Of a DNA stretch of 6,012 bases, positions 5,483 to 6,012 are shown piece by piece; positions within the stretch are counted from its first letter, which is position 1, and every line of letters starts with the position of its first letter. The DNA comes from Chloroflexota bacterium. Lineage in GTDB: Bacteria > Cyanobacteriota > Vampirovibrionia > Obscuribacterales > Obscuribacteraceae. The position numbers and the translations under genes are program-made. The notes beneath the pieces are model-generated. The model was not told where the DNA came from. It saw only the letters and a program-made list of their open reading frames with translations, and searched no databases. The stretch covers positions 1 through 6,012 of the forward strand of contig SBAT01000113.1 in the NCBI GenBank assembly GCA_005240105.1, written 5' to 3'.

Positions 5483-6012
5483 TCATTTTAGTGAGCGATA
5501 ACGGATAGCTTCAGCAACGTGCTTGCTGTCGATATTTTCCGATGCCTCCAGATCGGCAATGGTGCGGGCTACTCGTAATACGCGGTCGTAGGCTCGTGCT
5601 GATAGACCAAGTTTGTTGACGGCTAGAGCCAGAAGCCTGCCAGCTGCTTCATCGATGCCACAAAACTTACGTACTTGTTTGTGGGAGAGCTGACCGTTGT
5701 AGATTAGGTTGTTCGGACTGAAGCGCTCTTGCTGGGACTCGACTGCTCGCTTGACTCTAAGAGCTATACTTTCGGACGACTCATAGGTCTTGGTTGAAGC
5801 TAATTCGTCTTCGCTCAAGCGTGCTGCTTCAACGTGCAAATCCATCCGGTCTAAAAATGGTCCGGACAGACGAGCCCAGTATCTGTCGGCTTGATTGGGC
5901 GTGCAGGTGCAGTGTTTTATTTTGTCGCCGCGAAATCCGCAGGGGCATGGGTTACACGCTGCCACCAACAGAAATGAAGCTGGATAAGTGAGAGTTTGGC
6001 TGACACGCGAAA
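5483..6012 (-). CDS. ComM/YifB-type Mg-chelatase-like AAA+ ATPase, C-terminal part, cut by window edge
   Basis: The frame is open from the window edge to a TGA at 5485-5483, giving the last 175 residues; the N-terminal Lon-like domain and Walker motifs lie outside. Visible family blocks, numbered from the edge, start with SRVSQTLTYPASF, followed by the cysteine-rich VAACNPCPCG and CTCTP at about 17-38. Next comes the arginine-finger block RLSGPFLDRMDLHV at about 47-60, and then the C-terminal Mg_chelatase_C domain from SHKQVRKFCGI through ARAYDRVLRVARTIADL, with a sensor-2-like arginine, to the end. ComM is a hexameric helicase that promotes branch migration during natural transformation in Vibrio, and homologues are widespread in bacteria. 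The small variation AACNPC, where many members have AMNPC, is likely neutral. The gene converges on murA with 5 bp between stop codons and no obvious terminator in that gap. Confidence 0.93.
   Translation of the reverse strand, partial: SRVSQTLTYPASFLLVAACNPCPCGFRGDKIKHCTCTPNQADRYWARLSGPFLDRMDLHVEAARLSEDELASTKTYESSESIALRVKRAVESQQERFSPNNLIYNGQLSHKQVRKFCGIDEAAGRLLALAVNKLGLSARAYDRVLRVARTIADLEASENIDSKHVAEAIRYRSLK

Overview
The window reads as ordinary bacterial chromosome with mid-range GC and compact, mostly housekeeping genes. MurA (peptidoglycan synthesis), a haem-c lipoprotein, a HerA-type ATPase, a DUF151/BFN protein and a ComM-type AAA+ ATPase occur together. This combination fits a diderm, possibly a Cyanobacteriota/Melainabacteria-type lineage. 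That placement is inference from gene style only; no marker gene here settles it. Nothing looks like a phage, insertion sequence or CRISPR array.

Layout from left to right. (1) 1-192, minus strand: the N-terminal 64 residues of a bifunctional-nuclease (DUF151/BFN) protein, cut by the window edge. (2) 193-611: a divergent non-coding region. It holds copy A of a 65-bp repeat directly upstream of the BFN start codon, a perfect hairpin, a 9-bp inverted repeat and a possible tRNA promoter. (3) 612-691: tRNA-Leu(GAG), followed by a strong intrinsic terminator at 704-730. (4) 753-3337, plus strand: a probable three-gene run. It comprises an unrecognised 88-residue protein, a HerA/DUF87 ATPase whose start overlaps the stop of the small gene, and a small membrane protein with a possible PH-like domain. 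(5) 3323-3700, minus strand: a lipoprotein cytochrome c whose end overlaps the end of the membrane-protein gene by 15 bp. (6) 3701-4148: a second divergent non-coding region containing repeat copy B. (7) 4149-5477, plus strand: murA. (8) 5483-6012, minus strand: the C-terminal part of a ComM/YifB-type ATPase, convergent with murA and only 5 bp away.

The two most interesting points are these. First, the two 65-bp repeats align without gaps at 52/65 identity. The differences in their central palindrome include two compensatory base-pair changes, so a hairpin appears to have been maintained while its sequence changed. Second, the HerA-type ATPase has no NurA nuclease beside it. Its translationally overlapping neighbour is a small unknown protein, and the likely third gene encodes a membrane protein, so it may work with different partners. 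The other genes show nothing that ties them functionally to each other.
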